Shown: positions 19,223 through 28,610, counted from the stretch's first letter. The stretch: DNA of 64,000 nt from Magnetovibrio sp. (GCF_036568125.1 NZ_DATCTF010000007.1:1-64000), one strand, 5' to 3'. Program-made: numbers and translations. Notes: generated from the sequence alone by a model not told the origin.

Positions 19223-20215
19223 ATGAGCGGCGTCCAAACCGTAGAGGTCTCGCGCGAAGATGACGGTTTGCGCCTCGACAAGTGGTTCAAGAAGCACTAT
19301 CCGGGGCTAACCTTCGGGCGGTTGCAAAAGCTGCTGCGCACCGGCCAAATCCGCGTTGACGGCAGTAAAGCCAAAGAGCCAAGCTTGCGCCTGGAAGCGG
19401 GGCAAAGTGTGCGCGTACCGCCGTTGGAACGCGAAAAAGACGCCAAACCGATCCAGACCGCCAATCAGCGCCTGACCCGCGACGAGGCCGAGGCGATCCG
19501 TTCGTGGGTGTTGCACCAAGACGATCACGTCATAATTTTGAACAAGCCCGCCGGGTTGGCCGTCCAAGGCGGCAGCGGCACCAAACAGCATGTCGACCGC
19601 TTGCTCGGGGCGTTGAAGGGCGATTATCCTGACAAGCCGCGCTTGGTCCATCGCCTCGACAAAGATACGTCGGGCATATTGGTGTTGGCGCGTACGCAGC
19701 GCGCCGCACAGGCGCTGACCGCTGCGTTTCGCACCAAAGATGTGCGCAAGGCCTATTGGGCGGTGGTGGTCGGCGTACCCGAGATGTCCCAGGGGCGCAT
19801 CGACTTGGCGTTGAGCAAGCGCCACTCCAAAAGCGGTGAGCGGATGGTGGTGGACGAGTTCGAAGGCAAACGCGCGGTGACCGCGTTCAAAACCATCGAT
19901 CAAGCCGGGCGGCGTGCTGTGTGGCTGGAAATGGAGCCCATTACCGGGCGCACCCATCAATTGCGCGTGCACATGCAGGCCATCGGCACGCCCATTCTCG
20001 GCGATGGAAAATACGGCGGTGGGGAAGCCTTCCTGCCCGGGGCAGAGGTGGCCAAGCAATTGCATCTGCATGCCCGCGCGATCCGTTTTCCCCATCCCGC
20101 AGGCGGCATGTTCGAGATCATCGCGCCGTTGCCCGCGCACATGAAAGAGACCTGGGCCTATCTGGGCTTTGACGAAGCCTCGGCGCCGCCGCCGTTCGAA
20201 GAAGATCTCCCCTAA
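19223..20215 (+). CDS. rluC: 23S rRNA pseudouridine synthase, RluC/RluA family
   Basis: The enzyme isomerises uridines in 23S rRNA. The 330-residue protein has an N-terminal S4 RNA-binding domain at about 15-75 and a catalytic domain with HRLDKDTSG at 143-151, whose Asp146 is the catalytic residue. The RTHQLRVHMQAIG motif follows. It most resembles RluC, with sites near 955, 2504 and 2580 in E. coli numbering. RluA-type specificity cannot be excluded. Confidence 0.88.
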   Translation: MSGVQTVEVSREDDGLRLDKWFKKHYPGLTFGRLQKLLRTGQIRVDGSKAKEPSLRLEAGQSVRVPPLEREKDAKPIQTANQRLTRDEAEAIRSWVLHQDDHVIILNKPAGLAVQGGSGTKQHVDRLLGALKGDYPDKPRLVHRLDKDTSGILVLARTQRAAQALTAAFRTKDVRKAYWAVVVGVPEMSQGRIDLALSKRHSKSGERMVVDEFEGKRAVTAFKTIDQAGRRAVWLEMEPITGRTHQLRVHMQAIGTPILGDGKYGGGEAFLPGAEVAKQLHLHARAIRFPHPAGGMFEIIAPLPAHMKETWAYLGFDEASAPPPFEEDLP

Positions 20216-20432
20216 GAGCTTGTGTGTGTTTTGTTCGCAAATTGCAAATGCTTCGCATTGCGCGTTAAGGCGTGGACGAAATAGCATCTCAGACCTTTCC
20301 TGAAGTGATGCTTTAGGTTAAGTTTTGGCAATAACTATCTGATTGTAATAATAACATATTTGTGATCGGTGTGCCTGAATCGGTGGCATACGGCTTGCTC
20401 CTGAAGGGGAAACCCCTCGAAGGAGAAAACAT

Positions 20433-20987
20433 ATGGACCGCACAGCCCTCCGAAATCAGCTCATTTTCACACGCCAACACCGCACGCCGTCATCGCGTGT
20501 TCGAGTCGCTGTCGACCATGGTGAAAATCGCAATCGACTGTTGGCGGTTGCGTTTTGGGCCTCGCTGGCGATTTTGATGTTCGGCGCGCTCGACGCTCAT
20601 GCCAACAGCGGCGAGACGCCTGAACTGGCCGCTGTGCCCAAACCGGTTGCTCCGGTGGTTATGGCTGCGTCAATCAAACAGCCTTTTGAGATGCGGGGCG
20701 CTTGCCGCGACGGGATCGCCGTTTTTACGGTGAAGAACACCACTAAACCGTGGTCGGGACGGGGCCATTTGCGCATTTATGACGGACAGAGCGGTTACAT
20801 GTTGCGTGAACGTTGGCTGCGCTTTGGCGAAGGTCAGAGCGCCTCTTTTCACATCGATCCGAAACTTGCGCCTTCCGCGCGCTATAAAATCAGTGTAACC
20901 CTTCCGGATCGGTCCATGACTTACAAGAAAAGCTTTCGTGGCCAGTGCGCGGTGCCCGTCGTCGAAGCACGCAATGCAAGACGTTGA
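20433..20987 (+). CDS. Secreted two-cysteine protein, paralogue of the gene at 22904
   Basis: A 184-residue protein of unknown function. The start is well supported by AAGGAGAAA 7 bases upstream. A hydrophobic stretch at about 36-56 followed by AHANS suggests a signal peptide with a long N-region or a membrane anchor. The mature part has just two cysteines, C91 and C172, 81 residues apart. The gene at 22904 encodes a protein with the same 81-residue cysteine spacing. A gap-free alignment of the two gives 23 identical positions of 82, including W, G, LR, Y, ER, LR, GQ and SF. The two genes flank a two-component system. I do not recognise the family. Confidence 0.7.
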   Translation: MDRTALRNQLIFTRQHRTPSSRVRVAVDHGENRNRLLAVAFWASLAILMFGALDAHANSGETPELAAVPKPVAPVVMAASIKQPFEMRGACRDGIAVFTVKNTTKPWSGRGHLRIYDGQSGYMLRERWLRFGEGQSASFHIDPKLAPSARYKISVTLPDRSMTYKKSFRGQCAVPVVEARNARR

Positions 20988-21056
20988 AATTCCCACAAAA
21001 CTGGTTCACAGTGGCGCTGCCAGACGTGAAAAATGCCGGAACCCGGCTGGGGTCAC

Positions 21057-21737
21057 ATGCGTATCCTGCTCGTCGAAGATAATCTACGCCTTTCCACATA
21101 TGTGCGGCGCGGTCTTGAAAAAGAAGATTTCACCGTGGATGGAGTCGGTTCCATTGCGGACGCTGAAGCAGCGCTCGACACGGCGCCTTACGATTTGATG
21201 ATCTTGGATCTCGGTCTGCCGGACGGGGATGGCTTGGACCTGCTCAAGCGGTTTCGTGCTAACGACCGCCATTTGCCGGTGCTTGTGCTGACCGCGCGCG
21301 ATGGCGTGGACGATCGCGTCAAAGGCCTAAATGCCGGTGCCGATGACTATCTGCTCAAGCCGTTTGCCGTCGAAGAGTTGACGGCGCGCCTGCGCGCCTT
21401 GCTGCGCCGTCCCGATGGGGTGTTGGGGCTGAGCCTCAAGGCGGGCAACTTGACCTTCGACACCACCGCGCGCGAAGTGCGGGTGGAGAGCAGTTTGCTC
21501 AAAGTCTCCCGCAAGGAGATGAACGTCCTGGAACAGCTAATGCGTCGCGCGGGCAAGGTGGTGCCCAAAGACGTTCTGGAAAGCAAGCTGTACGGCTTTG
21601 ACGAAGACGTGTCCGCAAATTCATTGGAAGCGCACATTTCGCGGCTGCGTAAGCGCTTGAACCAGGCGGGGGCTTCGGTGAGCATTCACACCTTGCGCGG
21701 AGTCGGGTACTTGCTGTCGGATGGTGGGGACAGCTAA
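21057..21737 (+). CDS. OmpR-family response regulator
   Basis: A 226-residue DNA-binding regulator. The receiver domain has D51 as phosphoacceptor in LMILDLGLPDGDGLD, T79 and K101. A winged-helix DNA-binding domain with ISRLRKRL follows. The ATG at 21057 gives MRILLVEDN, the family start; the in-frame ATG at 21033 would add 8 residues. The 3' end overlaps the kinase gene by 17 bases, so the pair is translated together. The upstream neighbour encodes a secreted protein that may be a target or a sensor partner. Confidence 0.93.
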   Translation: MRILLVEDNLRLSTYVRRGLEKEDFTVDGVGSIADAEAALDTAPYDLMILDLGLPDGDGLDLLKRFRANDRHLPVLVLTARDGVDDRVKGLNAGADDYLLKPFAVEELTARLRALLRRPDGVLGLSLKAGNLTFDTTAREVRVESSLLKVSRKEMNVLEQLMRRAGKVVPKDVLESKLYGFDEDVSANSLEAHISRLRKRLNQAGASVSIHTLRGVGYLLSDGGDS

Positions 21738-22641
21738 GGCCGTGGTGACATCTTTCAATCGCGTTTTTAAACTGGCCTCCATCAGTCTTCTGGCGACTTT
21801 CGTGCTGGCGGTCATTTGGGAATTTGCGTTCGAATACCCGCTGTTCATCGGTTTCGGCTGGGTCGATGAGGCCGAGAGCATCGCTTCGCGTTGGGGGCAT
21901 GTGGCCGTTATCATGATTTTCGCCACAATTGCGGTGGTGTTTCTGGCCTTGTTGTCGATCCGCTTGGTGCGGGAATTGAAGGCCAAGGACGAAACCATGC
22001 GTCTCAAGGACGAAGAGCGCATGAACTTTGCCGCCGATGTCGCCCATGAACTGCGTACCCCTTTGGCGGTTCTGCGCGCACATTTGGACAGCCTGGACGA
22101 CGCCGACACCAATTTCCAATTGATTCAAGACGTCGACCGAATCACCCGCATCGTCGAGCAGGTTTTGACCAAATCGCGCATTGAAGCGATTGAGCTCGGC
22201 CCCAATGACAAGGCCGATTTGGCCGAGGTTGCGTCGTCCATGGCGGCGTATCTGGCGCCCTTGGTGATCAAGGAAGGCCGATCCATCGAGGTTGTCGGCG
22301 CGGAAAGCCCGATCATCATCAAAGGAAATACGTTCGCGTTGGAGCAGGCTTTGCGCAATTTGGTCGAAAACGCCATCAAGTACTCGGCTCGGGGCTCCAC
22401 CATCACCATTGAAGTGAGCCAGACGCCGTCCATCCGCGTCATCGATCGCGGCCGTGGCGTTCCCTATGAACAACGCGAAATGATTTTCGAGCGATTCCAC
22501 CGGGCTGACCGGCGCAGCGGTGGCTCGGGGCTGGGATTGTCCATCGTGCGCCGAGTCGCCGAAGCCCATGGCGGATCCGTCGCCATCGAAGACGCACCCG
22601 GAGGTGGTTCTGTGTTCGTTTTAAGTTTTCCTAGACTCTGA
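21721..22641 (+). CDS. Sensor histidine kinase
   Basis: A 306-residue inner-membrane kinase, partner of the preceding regulator. Two hydrophobic segments (about 17-37 and 58-82) leave a periplasmic loop of only about 20 residues, so direct ligand sensing by a large domain is unlikely. The HisKA box is FAADVAHELRTPL with H109. The ATP-binding part has VIDRGRGVP and SGLGLSIV. ATG at 21721 overlaps the regulator. GTG codons at 21742 and 21745 are alternative starts. Confidence 0.92.
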   Translation: MVGTAKAVVTSFNRVFKLASISLLATFVLAVIWEFAFEYPLFIGFGWVDEAESIASRWGHVAVIMIFATIAVVFLALLSIRLVRELKAKDETMRLKDEERMNFAADVAHELRTPLAVLRAHLDSLDDADTNFQLIQDVDRITRIVEQVLTKSRIEAIELGPNDKADLAEVASSMAAYLAPLVIKEGRSIEVVGAESPIIIKGNTFALEQALRNLVENAIKYSARGSTITIEVSQTPSIRVIDRGRGVPYEQREMIFERFHRADRRSGGSGLGLSIVRRVAEAHGGSVAIEDAPGGGSVFVLSFPRL

Positions 22642-22706
22642 AGTAACATGCTTAACTGATTGAATTAAATTGAAACTCATAATTATTTTGGGGGTATTTT
22701 TTTTGC

Positions 22707-22723
22707 TGTCAGGTAATTGTCAG
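22707..22723. promoter_or_regulatory. TGTCAG direct repeat, candidate response-regulator site
   Basis: TGTCAG occurs at 22707-22712 and again at 22718-22723, an 11-base period with a 5-base gap. OmpR-type regulators commonly bind two direct half-sites one helical turn apart. The site lies in the 262-base gap between the kinase and the secreted protein gene at 22904. Assignment to the neighbouring regulator is inference. Confidence 0.4.
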
Positions 22724-22903
22724 CTTGGCTGTGCATAGTCCTGTTTAAGAGCTGATGAGCTAACAATTGGGCCACCCCCCTCATTTAAAAATAACTCACG
22801 GCGAACAAAAACATTAAGTGCACTTCAGGGAAGGGAACGGGACGCCAGGGAGATCTCTACGCGGCTCTTTAAACTCTCGGAAGAATGAATAGGACTTTTC
22901 TCG

Positions 22904-23302
22904 ATGATGCTCTCCAAAACATTAATGGGGTTTTGTGCAGCAGCAATGATGACCATGTCGAACGTGAGCGCCAGTTTGGCGCAGGAGGCTTCTCAGGCTG
23001 AAGTCGCGGTGACACCGCCGACATTTTTGCAGCTCGAAATTACAAGCGCATGCACCGAAGAAGGTGCGGTGTTCAAGATTGTCAATCGCGGCGCAAAGTG
23101 GCCGCGCACGGGTTACCTCAGGCTCTATCACGCCGACAGCAAATCTCTGCTTGGGGAACGTCGTTTGCGTTTGGCGCCCGGCCAGAAGGTTTCCTTCGTG
23201 GTGAAGAAAAAAGTGATGAACGGTCATCCGGTCGCCGTTTGGGTCGAGCCGGAATGGTACAAGCGAGAAATGGAATACGACGCGAGCATCAAGTGTAACT
23301 GA
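22904..23302 (+). CDS. Secreted two-cysteine protein, paralogue of the gene at 20433
   Basis: A 132-residue protein of unknown function with a clear signal peptide ending near SLAQ (24-27). Beyond the signal there are just two cysteines, C50 and C131, 81 residues apart, as in the gene at 20433. The shared core is rich in beta-strand-like sequence, for example GYLRLYHADSK and GERRLRLAPGQKVSF. A compact beta-sandwich closed by one disulfide is a plausible structure. The region upstream is AT-rich and holds a TGTCAG direct repeat. A terminator follows about 120 bases after the stop. Confidence 0.72.
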   Translation: MMLSKTLMGFCAAAMMTMSNVSASLAQEASQAEVAVTPPTFLQLEITSACTEEGAVFKIVNRGAKWPRTGYLRLYHADSKSLLGERRLRLAPGQKVSFVVKKKVMNGHPVAVWVEPEWYKREMEYDASIKCN

Positions 23303-23424
23303 GTGCTCCACAGACAATTCAGTTTCCACGGCCTCTCTCATTGTCTGGCGCCCCATAGGGGTCGTGGATTCCGTCACCGGGCTTCTAGCGTGGGCCGCCA
23401 GGGGCCCGGTGACACCTCATCACG

Positions 23425-23461
23425 AAAAAGCCGAGGACGCGTGCCGTCCTCGGCTTTTTTA
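23425..23461. terminator. Bidirectional terminator between convergent genes
   Basis: CCGAGGACG and CGTCCTCGG form a perfect stem around a small loop, with A-runs on the left and T-runs on the right. It can stop transcription from both sides. It separates the secreted-protein gene (plus) from the DASS transporter (minus). Confidence 0.9.
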
Positions 23462-23481
23462 TCGCCAGCCAAGAACCGACT

Positions 23482-25035
23482 TTAAGGCGCGAACAAGATC
23501 GGCGCCAACATCCACACCAACCCCGTGATCACGGCGATGGCCGCCAAATTGACCATAAAACCGGCGCGCGCCATGTCGGGAATGGTCAAGTGACCGCCAC
23601 CGAAGACGATGGCGTTGGGTGGCGTCGCCACCGGCATCATGAAGGCCATCGACGCGCCCAAGGCGGCAGGCACCAACAACATCATCGGTTCCGTCCCCAT
23701 GGCGGCGGCCAACGCCGCAATCACTGGCAGGAACGTCGCGGTGGTGGCGGTGTTCGACGTCAACTCGGTCAAAAACACGATCACGGTGGTGACCAGAACG
23801 ATGGTGAGCAACAGCGGCAGCGCGGAAAACACCGTCATGGCCTCGCCGATCCAGGCCGCCAAGCCACTGCCTGCTACTTGCGACGCCAAGCTCAAGCCGC
23901 CGCCGAACAGGATCAAAACGCCCCACGGCAAACGCTTGGCCCAATCCCAATTGAGCAAGAATTCCCGGTCTTTGAGGCTGACGGGGATGGCGAACAGCAC
24001 CACGCCGGCCGTAATGGCGATGCCGGCATCGGACAAGCCGCTCAGCCAAGGCATGGCTTTTTGCAGCAACGGGCGGGTCATCCACAGCGTTGCGGTCAAT
24101 CCAAACACCACCGAGACCATTTTTTCTGCTCGTGAAAAGCTTGGCAGGGAGGCGGCTTCTTGGGCGATGGCTTGGGATGCGCCGGGAAGGTCTTCTGCAC
24201 TCAGGCGAAACACCGCGCGGGTGACGATCAGCCAGCCCAACACCAACATCAAAACCATGGTCGGCACACCGATCACCATCCATTGGGCGAAACCGATCTG
24301 TACCCCCAGGTTTGCGGACACGAACCCCGCTAACAGGGCGTTCGGCGGGGTCCCCACCAAGGTCGCGACGCCGCCCATGCTGGCGCCGTAGGCGGTGGCG
24401 ATCAGCAAGGCTTTGGCGAACGGCGAGCCGTCGAAGCCGTCTTTCGCGCCGTTTCCATTGGCGTAGGCGACGATGCCGATGACCGACAGCGCAATCGGCA
24501 GCATCATCACCGTCGAGGCGGTGTTGCTGATCCACATGCTCAACCCCGCCGCGGTGATCATGAACGCGCCGACCAGTTGGCGCGGCCGGGTACCTGCGCG
24601 CGACAGCACGAACAGCGCCATGCGTTTGTGCAACCCCCACCGTTCCACCGCCAACGCGATCAAAAAGCCGCCCAGAAACAGAAAGATCAATGGGTTGGCG
24701 TAGGGCGTGGCGACATCCTTGATCGATCCTTGACCCAGCAGCGGGAACAGCGCCAGCGGCACCAGCGCGGTGGCGGCCACGGGGATCGCCTCGGTCAGCC
24801 ACCAAGTCGCCATCAAGATCGCCACCGCCGCGACCGCCCAGGCGTTGGCCGACATGTCGCCGGGTGGCGGCAGCAGCCGCATGGCGACGAACAGGGCGAT
24901 GCCCAAGACGATCCCGAACCACGCCGGCAAACGCTGGCTGTGGGTGTGGTGGGCGTGACTGGCGGGGATGGTTTCCGGGGAAACGGGGGCATTGGCCGCG
25001 CGATTGGGGGGCGGAGGGTTGCGTTTGTCTGTCAT
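23482..25035 (-). CDS. DASS-family anion (dicarboxylate/sulfate) transporter
   Basis: A 517-residue inner-membrane symporter of the DASS/SLC13 family. Substrates of the family are dicarboxylates, citrate or sulfate, usually with sodium. Both family SNT motifs are visible, in MWISNTAST at 170-172 and ELTSNTATT at 427-429. They form the substrate and sodium sites. The N-terminus is unusually long and rich in Pro and His (ASHAHHTHSQ) before the first membrane segment at about 38. It diverges from the HAD phosphatase gene with a 59-base gap. Confidence 0.9.
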   Translation of the reverse strand: MTDKRNPPPPNRAANAPVSPETIPASHAHHTHSQRLPAWFGIVLGIALFVAMRLLPPPGDMSANAWAVAAVAILMATWWLTEAIPVAATALVPLALFPLLGQGSIKDVATPYANPLIFLFLGGFLIALAVERWGLHKRMALFVLSRAGTRPRQLVGAFMITAAGLSMWISNTASTVMMLPIALSVIGIVAYANGNGAKDGFDGSPFAKALLIATAYGASMGGVATLVGTPPNALLAGFVSANLGVQIGFAQWMVIGVPTMVLMLVLGWLIVTRAVFRLSAEDLPGASQAIAQEAASLPSFSRAEKMVSVVFGLTATLWMTRPLLQKAMPWLSGLSDAGIAITAGVVLFAIPVSLKDREFLLNWDWAKRLPWGVLILFGGGLSLASQVAGSGLAAWIGEAMTVFSALPLLLTIVLVTTVIVFLTELTSNTATTATFLPVIAALAAAMGTEPMMLLVPAALGASMAFMMPVATPPNAIVFGGGHLTIPDMARAGFMVNLAAIAVITGLVWMLAPILFAP

Positions 25036-25094
25036 GTAACCGATCTTATCAATGAGAGTTCAACACGCGTGCCTCACGTGTAAAGGTGACCGAT

Positions 25095-25802
25095 ATGAAT
25101 GACAACCCCCAGTCCTTGCCTCACCCCTCGCCCTTGCGCCTTGCGGTGTTTGACTGCGACGGTACGCTGGTGGACAGTCAGTATTCCATTATCGCGTCGA
25201 TGCACGCGGCGTTCGAACATCACGGTTTCGACATCCCCGAGCCCGAAGCCGTGCGCCGAGTGGTGGGCTTGCCGTTGGAGGTTGCGATCCGTCATCTGGC
25301 GCCGCACATCGACGAGGCCTTTTCCGTCGAGGTCAGCGAGACCTATAAATCGGCGTTTTTCCAATTGCGTCAGGCGGGCGGGGTGCAAGAGCCCATGTTC
25401 GCCGGAATATCCGGGGTTTTGGATCAATTGGACGCCGCGGGGTGGTTGATGGCGGTGGCGACGGGAAAATCTCACCGGGGGCTTATGGCGACGCTCAATC
25501 ATCACAATATCTATGACAGGTTCGTTACCCATCAGACGGCGGACCGCGCCCACGGCAAACCGCATCCCGATATGATGCACAAAGCCATGAACGCGACCGG
25601 GGCCAACCGTGAGGATACGATCATGATCGGCGATACCACGTTCGACATCGAAATGGCGAAAAACGCCGGTGTACGTTCAATCGGCGTCTCCTGGGGCTAT
25701 CACAAACCCCAAGAGTTGCATGATGCCGGGGCCGCGTGCGTGGTCAGTTCGGCCGATGAATTGGCCGCCGCGTTGTTCGCATTGGCGGAGCAAGATGGAT
25801 GA
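25095..25802 (+). CDS. HAD-superfamily phosphatase, phosphoglycolate phosphatase-like
   Basis: A 235-residue hydrolase. Motif I is FDCDGTLVDS with D20 and D22, motif II has ATGKS, and motif III/IV is GKPHPD with IGDTTFDIEMAKNAG. The cap domain is of the Gph type, with phosphoglycolate as the likely but unproven substrate. The ATG at 25095 is chosen because AAAGGTGA lies 7 bases before it; a GTG at 25086 is possible. Its stop overlaps the start of the AsmA-like gene (ATGA). Confidence 0.88.
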   Translation: MNDNPQSLPHPSPLRLAVFDCDGTLVDSQYSIIASMHAAFEHHGFDIPEPEAVRRVVGLPLEVAIRHLAPHIDEAFSVEVSETYKSAFFQLRQAGGVQEPMFAGISGVLDQLDAAGWLMAVATGKSHRGLMATLNHHNIYDRFVTHQTADRAHGKPHPDMMHKAMNATGANREDTIMIGDTTFDIEMAKNAGVRSIGVSWGYHKPQELHDAGAACVVSSADELAAALFALAEQDG

Positions 25803-27892
25803 AAACGACCCTCAAGATTGTCGGCGCCCTGATGGTCTTGATGATCGCCACGGTCGTGGCGTTGGTGTCGGTTTTGTTGTCGTTGGACTATGGGCGCTAT
25901 AAGGCCGACCTGGACAAGATGGTGCAAGACGCCACGGGGCGGGAGTTCACCATCGCCGGCGATCTTGACCTGGCGCTGTCGTTGACGCCCAAACTGACCG
26001 TCACCGACGTGACCCTGGCCAACGCCGGGTGGGGGCGTGACGTGCCGATGATGACGTTCAAGCGCCTCGATGCCCAAGTGGCGCTGCGGCCGCTGCTGTC
26101 GGGACGCCTGGAAATCGACTTCATCGAATTGGATGGGGTGAATTTGGTGCTGCAGACCGATGGCGCGGGCAAGGCCAACTGGGAATTTCCCACCTTAAGC
26201 CAGCAACCCGCCGGCGCTGAGGTTCAAGGCGTGGGGCAAGAATTGAAGCTGACCCCCAGCGTGAGCGCGGTGCGTCTGCGCAACGTGCACGTCACCTACA
26301 TCGACGGCGCAACCGGCGTGGAACTCGAAACAGATCTCAAACGTGCCGATTTCACCGCTGAAAGCGTCGACAGTCCGCTGAAGGGCGATATCGAAGCCGT
26401 GTTCAATGGCGTCGCGGTCGAAGGGCGGGCGGAGCTGGGCTCGCTCGGCTTGTTGATCGCCACCGAAGGCGCGGCTTTTCCGGTCAATTTGAAGCTATCA
26501 GCGGAAGATTTGAGTGCCGACATCGTCGGCACCGTCGATCAACCCAGCGCCGGAATGGCGATCAATGCGCGGGTCCATGCCCAGGCGCCGAACAGCGCCA
26601 CCCTGTCCAAACTGGCCGGGGTGGAATTGCCCGATGTGGGGGCGATCGACGTCCGCGCCAATGTCAGCGGCGCGGGTACGGCCTTCACCTTTAAAGGGCT
26701 CGAGGCGACGCTGGGCAATTCCGATGTGAAGGGTGATGCGGAGGTGAAGTTGTCCGGTGCGCGCCCCAGCGTGACGGCGAAACTGTCGTCGGATTTTCTC
26801 GACGTCAATCAATTGGCGGGGCTGAGCGTCGAGCGTAAAGACGACGACGCGCCGCTGAGCCGGGTGTTTACCACCGAACCGTTGCCTTTCGAGGTGTTGA
26901 AAACCACGGATGCCGACGTGCGTTACAGCGCCAAGCGGTTACGGGTCGACGCGGTGAGCCTGACGTCTTTGAACGCGGTGGCGAAGCTCAACGGCGGCAC
27001 GTTGCGTGTGGCCCCGTTGCAGTTCACCTTCGACGAGGGCCGCGTGAGCGCGCGCATGTCGGTGGATAGTGGCCGCGAGACGCCGGAGGTGACGGTGCGC
27101 GCTTCTTTACGCAGCCTGGATGCGGGTACGTTTCTGGCAATGGCGGGGCAAGGGCGCATCGTGAGCTTGAAGCTCGACGGCGAGGTGAATTTACAAAGCG
27201 CGGGCGCCACGACCCAAACACTCGCCGCGGCTTTGAACGGTTCGGTGAATTTGATCGGGCGCAACGGTCAGATCCATGACGATAAGTTCGCGGACTTGAC
27301 CGAAGGCATCGGCAGCATCATGCCGTGGGCGTCGAACAAGGATGCCAATAAAATTTCCTGCTTTTTGGCCAAATGGCCCATCACCAACGGCGATGCGGTG
27401 GCGGAAACCGTGGTGCTCGACACCAGCGGCGTGTCGGCGCGGGTGACCGGCAATGTCGATCTGCCGGGCGAATTGCTGCATCTGACGGTCAACACCAGTG
27501 CCAAGAAAACCAGCCTCGCCAGTTTCGCTGTGCCGGTGCGCATCAAAGGATCGCTGTTGGAACCGCGCATCGACGTCGATCCGGGCGAAGCGGTGGTCGG
27601 CACGGTCGGCAACATCGTCAAGGCCCCGGCCAAGCTGATCGCCGGGCTGCTCAGCGACACCATCGGTTTGGTCGCCAGTGAAGAGGCGCTCAAAGAGGCT
27701 GCGGACAAGAATGATCCTTGCCTTCAAGCGCTCAGCGGGGGTAAGACCACCCAAACGCCAGCAAACCATACGCCGTCCGCCGAGAAGAAGCCGGACCCGA
27801 AACCGACCACGCCCGCCGACAACACCAAGTCCACGGGCGATCCGCTCAAGGATGTCGAAAAGGTCGGCGAGGCGCTGAAAAAACTCTTTTAG
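25799..27892 (+). CDS. AsmA-family envelope protein
   Basis: A 697-residue protein with one N-terminal hydrophobic segment (about 8-30) and a long, repetitive beta-rich periplasmic region. The N-terminus (FTIAGDLDLALSLTPKLTVTDVTLAN) is the AsmA domain. AsmA-like proteins are part of the bridge system that moves phospholipids between the two membranes. The C-terminal 60 residues are rich in Lys, Pro and Thr. Translation is coupled to the HAD gene by an ATGA overlap. The specific paralogue is not clear. Confidence 0.88.
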   Translation: MKTTLKIVGALMVLMIATVVALVSVLLSLDYGRYKADLDKMVQDATGREFTIAGDLDLALSLTPKLTVTDVTLANAGWGRDVPMMTFKRLDAQVALRPLLSGRLEIDFIELDGVNLVLQTDGAGKANWEFPTLSQQPAGAEVQGVGQELKLTPSVSAVRLRNVHVTYIDGATGVELETDLKRADFTAESVDSPLKGDIEAVFNGVAVEGRAELGSLGLLIATEGAAFPVNLKLSAEDLSADIVGTVDQPSAGMAINARVHAQAPNSATLSKLAGVELPDVGAIDVRANVSGAGTAFTFKGLEATLGNSDVKGDAEVKLSGARPSVTAKLSSDFLDVNQLAGLSVERKDDDAPLSRVFTTEPLPFEVLKTTDADVRYSAKRLRVDAVSLTSLNAVAKLNGGTLRVAPLQFTFDEGRVSARMSVDSGRETPEVTVRASLRSLDAGTFLAMAGQGRIVSLKLDGEVNLQSAGATTQTLAAALNGSVNLIGRNGQIHDDKFADLTEGIGSIMPWASNKDANKISCFLAKWPITNGDAVAETVVLDTSGVSARVTGNVDLPGELLHLTVNTSAKKTSLASFAVPVRIKGSLLEPRIDVDPGEAVVGTVGNIVKAPAKLIAGLLSDTIGLVASEEALKEAADKNDPCLQALSGGKTTQTPANHTPSAEKKPDPKPTTPADNTKSTGDPLKDVEKVGEALKKLF

Positions 27893-27911
27893 GATCACGC
27901 TTAGGACCACC

Positions 27912-28610
27912 ATGACCAAACGGTTTTACAAAAACGCCGCCGTGCTTGGGGTGGACGGCGTTTTCGCCGTCACCTTGGACGATCGCCCCATCAAAACCCC
28001 GGCGGGCAATCCCATGCATATGCCGACCCGCGCGCTGGCCGAGGCCGTGGCCGGGGAATGGAATGCGCAAGGCGACGAGGTCGATCCCAAATCCATGCCT
28101 TTGATGCAATTGTGCGGCACCGCCATCGACCGCGTGCCCGACGTGCGCGATGGTTTGATCGAAGGCATTTTGCGCTACGCCGACACCGATTTGCTGTGCC
28201 ATCGCGCCGCCAGCCCCGCCGATTTGGCTGCCCGCCAAGAGGAAGTCTGGCAGCCGTTGCTCGATTGGGCCAAGGACGCTTACGGGGCGAACCTCAAATC
28301 CGTCGAGGGAGTGATTCCGATCGCCCAGGACCCGCACGCGGGCGACGGTTTCGCCGCCGCGATGGCGGATATGGACAACTGGCAGCTGACCGCGGTGGCG
28401 GAAATGGTCGGCATCAGCGGCTCCATCGTCATCGGCTTCGCGCTCTATGCGGGCCGCTTGGATGCCGAGACGGCGTTCAACGCCTGCCAAGTGGACGAAG
28501 ATCACCAGATCGCGCTGTGGGGCGAAGATTTTGAGGCCACCCAACGCCGCGCCAACGTGCGCGCCGAACTGCTCAACGCCGCGCGTTTCCTAGAGCTTTT
28601 GGGCGACTAA
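27912..28610 (+). CDS. ATP12-type F1-ATPase assembly chaperone
   Basis: ATP12 is the chaperone that binds F1 alpha subunits during ATP synthase assembly in mitochondria, and alphaproteobacteria have the orthologue. The protein is 232 residues and starts MTKRFYKNAAVLGVDG. It has the conserved FAVTLDDRPIKTPAGNPM and, later, the LWGEDFEATQRRANVRAE region. It is soluble with no signal. The gene ends 4 bases into the convergent gene on the other strand. Confidence 0.92.
   Translation: MTKRFYKNAAVLGVDGVFAVTLDDRPIKTPAGNPMHMPTRALAEAVAGEWNAQGDEVDPKSMPLMQLCGTAIDRVPDVRDGLIEGILRYADTDLLCHRAASPADLAARQEEVWQPLLDWAKDAYGANLKSVEGVIPIAQDPHAGDGFAAAMADMDNWQLTAVAEMVGISGSIVIGFALYAGRLDAETAFNACQVDEDHQIALWGEDFEATQRRANVRAELLNAARFLELLGD

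Noticed and set aside
20362-20577. A 71-residue frame starting before the secreted-protein gene
   Set aside because: It overlaps a gene with a strong ribosome-binding site and has no signal of its own.
23459-24922. A 487-residue minus-strand frame
   Set aside because: It lies in a different frame of the DASS transporter gene. The transporter frame has the membrane segments and both SNT motifs.
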